Program-made: the position numbers and the translations under genes
Shown here: positions 62,338-64,000 of the stretch, piece by piece
How the letters are laid out: each line of letters starts with the position of its first letter
Numbering within the stretch: the stretch's first letter is position 1
Assembly (NCBI RefSeq): GCF_003945545.1
Contig: NZ_CP029617.1
Span: 1,747,001 to 1,811,000, forward strand
Source of the DNA: Streptomyces sp. WAC 01529
Lineage (GTDB): Bacteria > Actinomycetota > Actinomycetes > Streptomycetales > Streptomycetaceae
Length of the DNA stretch: 64,000 nucleotides
Direction: 5' to 3'
The notes under the pieces: model-generated
Seen by the model: only the letters and a program-made list of their open reading frames with translations
Database searches by the model: none
What the model was told of the DNA's origin: nothing

Positions 62338-62756
62338 CGGTGCGCCCTTCCCTTGATCTCCTCGACGTCCGCCTTGACGCTGTCGATGGCCTCCTGCGGC
62401 ACCGGCGGTGCCGCGCGCTTCAGCTGGGCGCGCCCCGCGGCCGCGAGTACCCCGGCCACGACGAAGAGAACACCGGTGACGATCAGAGCGGCGCCCCAGA
62501 CGGGCAGGGCCAGTGAGAGCGCCGCGATCGCGGTGGCCGCCAGCGCCATGATCCCGACGTACGAGATCGCGCCGGCCGCTCCGAGGAGCCCGCCACCCCG
62601 CCCCGCGCGCTTGCCCTTCTCGGCCATCTCCTGGCCTGCGAGCCGCATTTCCTGGCGTACGAGTTCCGAAAGCTGTGCGGTGGCCTGCTCGACGAGCTGT
62701 CCCACCGAGTGCTGCGCCTGGTCGCGCGTCGGCCGCTCGTCCATGGTCCCGGTCAC
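62334..62756 (-). CDS. Phage-holin-like DUF1469 (YqjE-type) membrane protein
   Basis: 140 residues from GTG 62756 with AAGGGAGG upstream. Soluble N-terminal helix (QLVEQATAQLSELVRQEMRLA) and two membrane helices (about 60-82 and 86-108). Despite the family name it is a chromosomal stress/envelope protein, not a phage gene. Belongs to the same operon as the DUF3618 and DUF4235 genes. Confidence 0.88.
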   Translation of the reverse strand: MTGTMDERPTRDQAQHSVGQLVEQATAQLSELVRQEMRLAGQEMAEKGKRAGRGGGLLGAAGAISYVGIMALAATAIAALSLALPVWGAALIVTGVLFVVAGVLAAAGRAQLKRAAPPVPQEAIDSVKADVEEIKGRAHR

Positions 62757-62764
62757 GGGTGCCG

Positions 62765-62797
62765 CCTCCCTTCTGGCTGGGAGGTCCGGGTACCCGG
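62765..62797. other. Hairpin and 12-bp palindrome inside the operon
   Basis: CCTCCC-N8-GGGAGG (62765-62784) overlaps the ribosome site of the DUF1469 gene, followed by the perfect palindrome CCGGGTACCCGG (62786-62797). Folding in the message would hide that ribosome site. Confidence 0.45.
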
Positions 62798-62808
62798 GCC
62801 GGGCCGCG

Positions 62809-63474
62809 CTATCCCCGCTGATCCCCGGTCAGCCGTGCCAGTTCGGCCTGGAACCAGTCCAGACGCGCCTGAAGCAGTGCGGCCTCGGCCATCAGTTCGG
62901 GCATTCCGAGGCCCTGCAGCCCGCCCGGGGAGACCGGCGGGGCGGCCGCGTCGACCCTCAGCCCCTCCCCCGCGAGCCGCGCGAACTCCGCGACGGAGAC
63001 GGCCCGGCGCCCGCCCCCGCACCGCCCGCACGCCGCCTCGAGCACCAGCCACCCCGGCCTGCCCCACCCGGCGTCGGCGAGCAACGAGGCGGCGGCGCCG
63101 CAGTCGCACGGCGGCACGGTCGCGCGGCGCACCCGCTGACGCGCGTACCGGAAACCGCGCTCGAAGCGAATGTAGACCCCGAGCACGGTCACTTCGAGGA
63201 GCACCGCCTTACGGTGCTCGGCGGTGCACAGCAGCCCCTCGGCGGTGGCGCGGTCGTGCACACAGTGGAAGCCGCAGTCGCAGCGGCGTTGGGGCGCGCT
63301 GTGCCGTCTGCCGTAGACGCAGCGCGCCTCGTCGAGCACCCCGTACGGCTGGCCCGCGCCGAGGGAGACGCCGGTGAAGGCGGCCCGGGTGCCGTCGTGG
63401 GACAGCACCGGGCGGGCGATCTTGTATCCGGTCGGCGGCTCCGTCGGGCGTTCCTCGGGGAGCCGCCGCCTCAT
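62809..63474 (-). CDS. Conserved Cys-rich hypothetical protein
   Basis: 221 residues from ATG 63474, which overlaps the upstream small gene by ATGA. Three cysteine pairs or clusters (CDCGFHC near 62-68, CDCG near 122 and CGRCGGG near 150) suggest one or two zinc ribbons. The first third contains a YKIARPVLSHDGTRAAFTGVS stretch. The C-terminus is a coiled-coil-like helix (MAEAALLQARLDWFQAELAR). I do not recognise a named family; it looks like a metal-binding protein of the same operon. Confidence 0.78.
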   Translation of the reverse strand: MRRRLPEERPTEPPTGYKIARPVLSHDGTRAAFTGVSLGAGQPYGVLDEARCVYGRRHSAPQRRCDCGFHCVHDRATAEGLLCTAEHRKAVLLEVTVLGVYIRFERGFRYARQRVRRATVPPCDCGAAASLLADAGWGRPGWLVLEAACGRCGGGRRAVSVAEFARLAGEGLRVDAAAPPVSPGGLQGLGMPELMAEAALLQARLDWFQAELARLTGDQRG

Positions 63475-63629
63475 CGGGCGACCGCGGCCTCGACCGGCCG
63501 GGGCTCCGGCACCGACTCGGGGGTCTTCAGGCCGGTGTCGGGCACGGAGGTCTCGTCCATGCGCGCCGATTCCTCCTCCCGCGGCTGCTCTTCGGCGATT
63601 CCGGTGGCGAGTGCCTTGCCGAGCCTCAT
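63471..63629 (-). CDS. 52-residue acidic small protein at the head of the operon
   Basis: From ATG 63629 with an excellent ribosome site TAGGAGGCGTC. The sequence starts MRLGKALATGIAEEQ and is then acidic and Pro-rich, with no Cys or membrane segment. It overlaps the next gene by four bases. The start region is unusual: a perfect 14-bp palindrome lies just upstream of the ribosome site. Confidence 0.65.
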   Translation of the reverse strand: MRLGKALATGIAEEQPREEESARMDETSVPDTGLKTPESVPEPRPVEAAVAR

Positions 63630-63641
63630 GACGCCTCCTAG

Positions 63642-63717
63642 GGAACAGCTGTTCCACCGTTGGGGACCCACTGTCCCGCCATGGTGACCCATACGAGGGG
63701 GAGTTGGCACTAGTGCC
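63642..63717. promoter_or_regulatory. Two perfect palindromes before the five-gene operon
   Basis: GGAACAGCTGTTCC (63642-63655) directly ahead of the ribosome site of the first gene, and GGCACTAGTGCC (63706-63717) about 50 bases farther upstream. Both are perfect dyads and look like regulator sites. I could not define the -35/-10 boxes. Confidence 0.55.
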
Positions 63718-63743
63718 TGCCATGGCCGACCGGAAATCGAGCC

Positions 63744-63774
63744 GGTCTTCGCCGGCCCCCGTCCGGCGAAGACC
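63744..63774. terminator. Hairpin terminator after the partial gene
   Basis: Perfect 12-bp inverted repeat GGTCTTCGCCGG / CCGGCGAAGACC (63744-63755 and 63763-63774), loop of 7 bases, 14 bases after the stop of the minus-strand gene at 63788. Confidence 0.75.
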
Positions 63775-63787
63775 TGGGCTTCGCCGC

Positions 63788-64000
63788 CTACCGTTCGGCG
63801 AAGACCGGCTGCCAGCGTCCGGTCGAGTCCGCCTTGGACGAGCGGTAGCCGCTGAGCGGGACCGTCTTCCGGCTCCCGAGGGTGACGAGGACGAGCCGGT
63901 TGCGGTACTCGCTCGTGCCGGGCGCGATGTCCCAGGCGATGAGCCGCTTGTTGTCGGCCCAGGCGAGCAGTTGCTGCCCCGGCACCTTGGCGACACGCTT
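63788..64000 (-). CDS. C-terminal fragment of an unknown, beta-propeller-like protein
   Basis: The gene runs off the right edge; 70 residues remain. The pattern QQLLAWADNKRLIAWDI, then NRLVLVTLGSRKTVPLSGY, alternates short beta strands as in the last blade of a WD40-like propeller often found in actinobacterial secreted or membrane proteins. Too little is left for a firm name. Confidence 0.6.
   Translation of the reverse strand, partial: KRVAKVPGQQLLAWADNKRLIAWDIAPGTSEYRNRLVLVTLGSRKTVPLSGYRSSKADSTGRWQPVFAER

Noticed and set aside
62334..62756. Prophage remnant (holin-like gene)
   Set aside because: DUF1469 proteins are common chromosomal membrane proteins; no other phage gene, integrase or attachment repeat is seen.
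1..64000. Horizontally acquired island
   Set aside because: Base composition and codon use are uniform except for short regulatory stretches, and gene order fits a conserved Streptomyces core region.

Overview
This window looks like a piece of a Streptomyces chromosome. The DNA is very GC-rich with strong third-position G/C bias, many genes overlap by ATGA or GTGA, GTG starts are common, and a leucine TTA codon is so rare that I found only one. Gene order (phosphate transporter, cobalamin genes, LAETG surface protein, ectoine genes, polyol transporter) matches from memory the core region around SCO1845-SCO1901 of S. coelicolor. I see no insertion sequence, prophage, CRISPR array or integrase.

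Layout. 1-977: end of a Pit phosphate transporter and a small membrane protein. 1105-10317: a B12 riboswitch and the late cobalamin genes cbiB, cobQ, a ChlI/ChlD-type chelatase subunit, cobO and cobB, then a ZIP metal transporter and a CobE-CobC fusion. 10314-19301: amine oxidase, a CASTOR/POLLUX-like channel protein with the TTA codon, a sortase-anchored protein, an amidohydrolase, an aminotransferase and a frameshifted DinB gene. 19302-23042: the ectABCD operon for ectoine and 5-hydroxyectoine with a long leader and a strong terminator. 23052-34396: OYE/MarR and HxlR/Gfo-Idh divergent pairs, an IclR-controlled semialdehyde dehydrogenase, and a two-component system. 34481-41339: penicillin-binding protein, a PadR-controlled membrane operon, an MFS exporter and a secreted S37 peptidase. 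41397-49783: uronate oxidation genes (udh, kdgD and an unknown partner) and a DeoR-controlled polyol ABC transporter with a dehydrogenase. 49851-56015: tandem TerD protein, Ro60 (rsr) with an adjacent Y-like RNA, and a likely pseudokinase. 56275-64000: secreted nuclease, small enzymes and a five-gene envelope/stress operon.

How they work together. The cob genes make the lower half of the B12 pathway and are switched by B12 itself. The semialdehyde dehydrogenase at 28275-29807, KdgD at 42566-43540 and Udh at 43760-44569 are three steps of the oxidative uronate route to 2-oxoglutarate, although they sit in two places. EctABCD turn aspartate semialdehyde into compatible solutes.

The most interesting element is the intergenic stretch 53217-53392, upstream of rsr on the minus strand. 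It folds into a 24-pair imperfect stem and carries a complete but circularly permuted tRNA-like module (T arm, 7-bp acceptor stem closed by a 5-nt loop, D arm). This is the architecture of bacterial Y RNAs (YrlA type) that bind Rsr.
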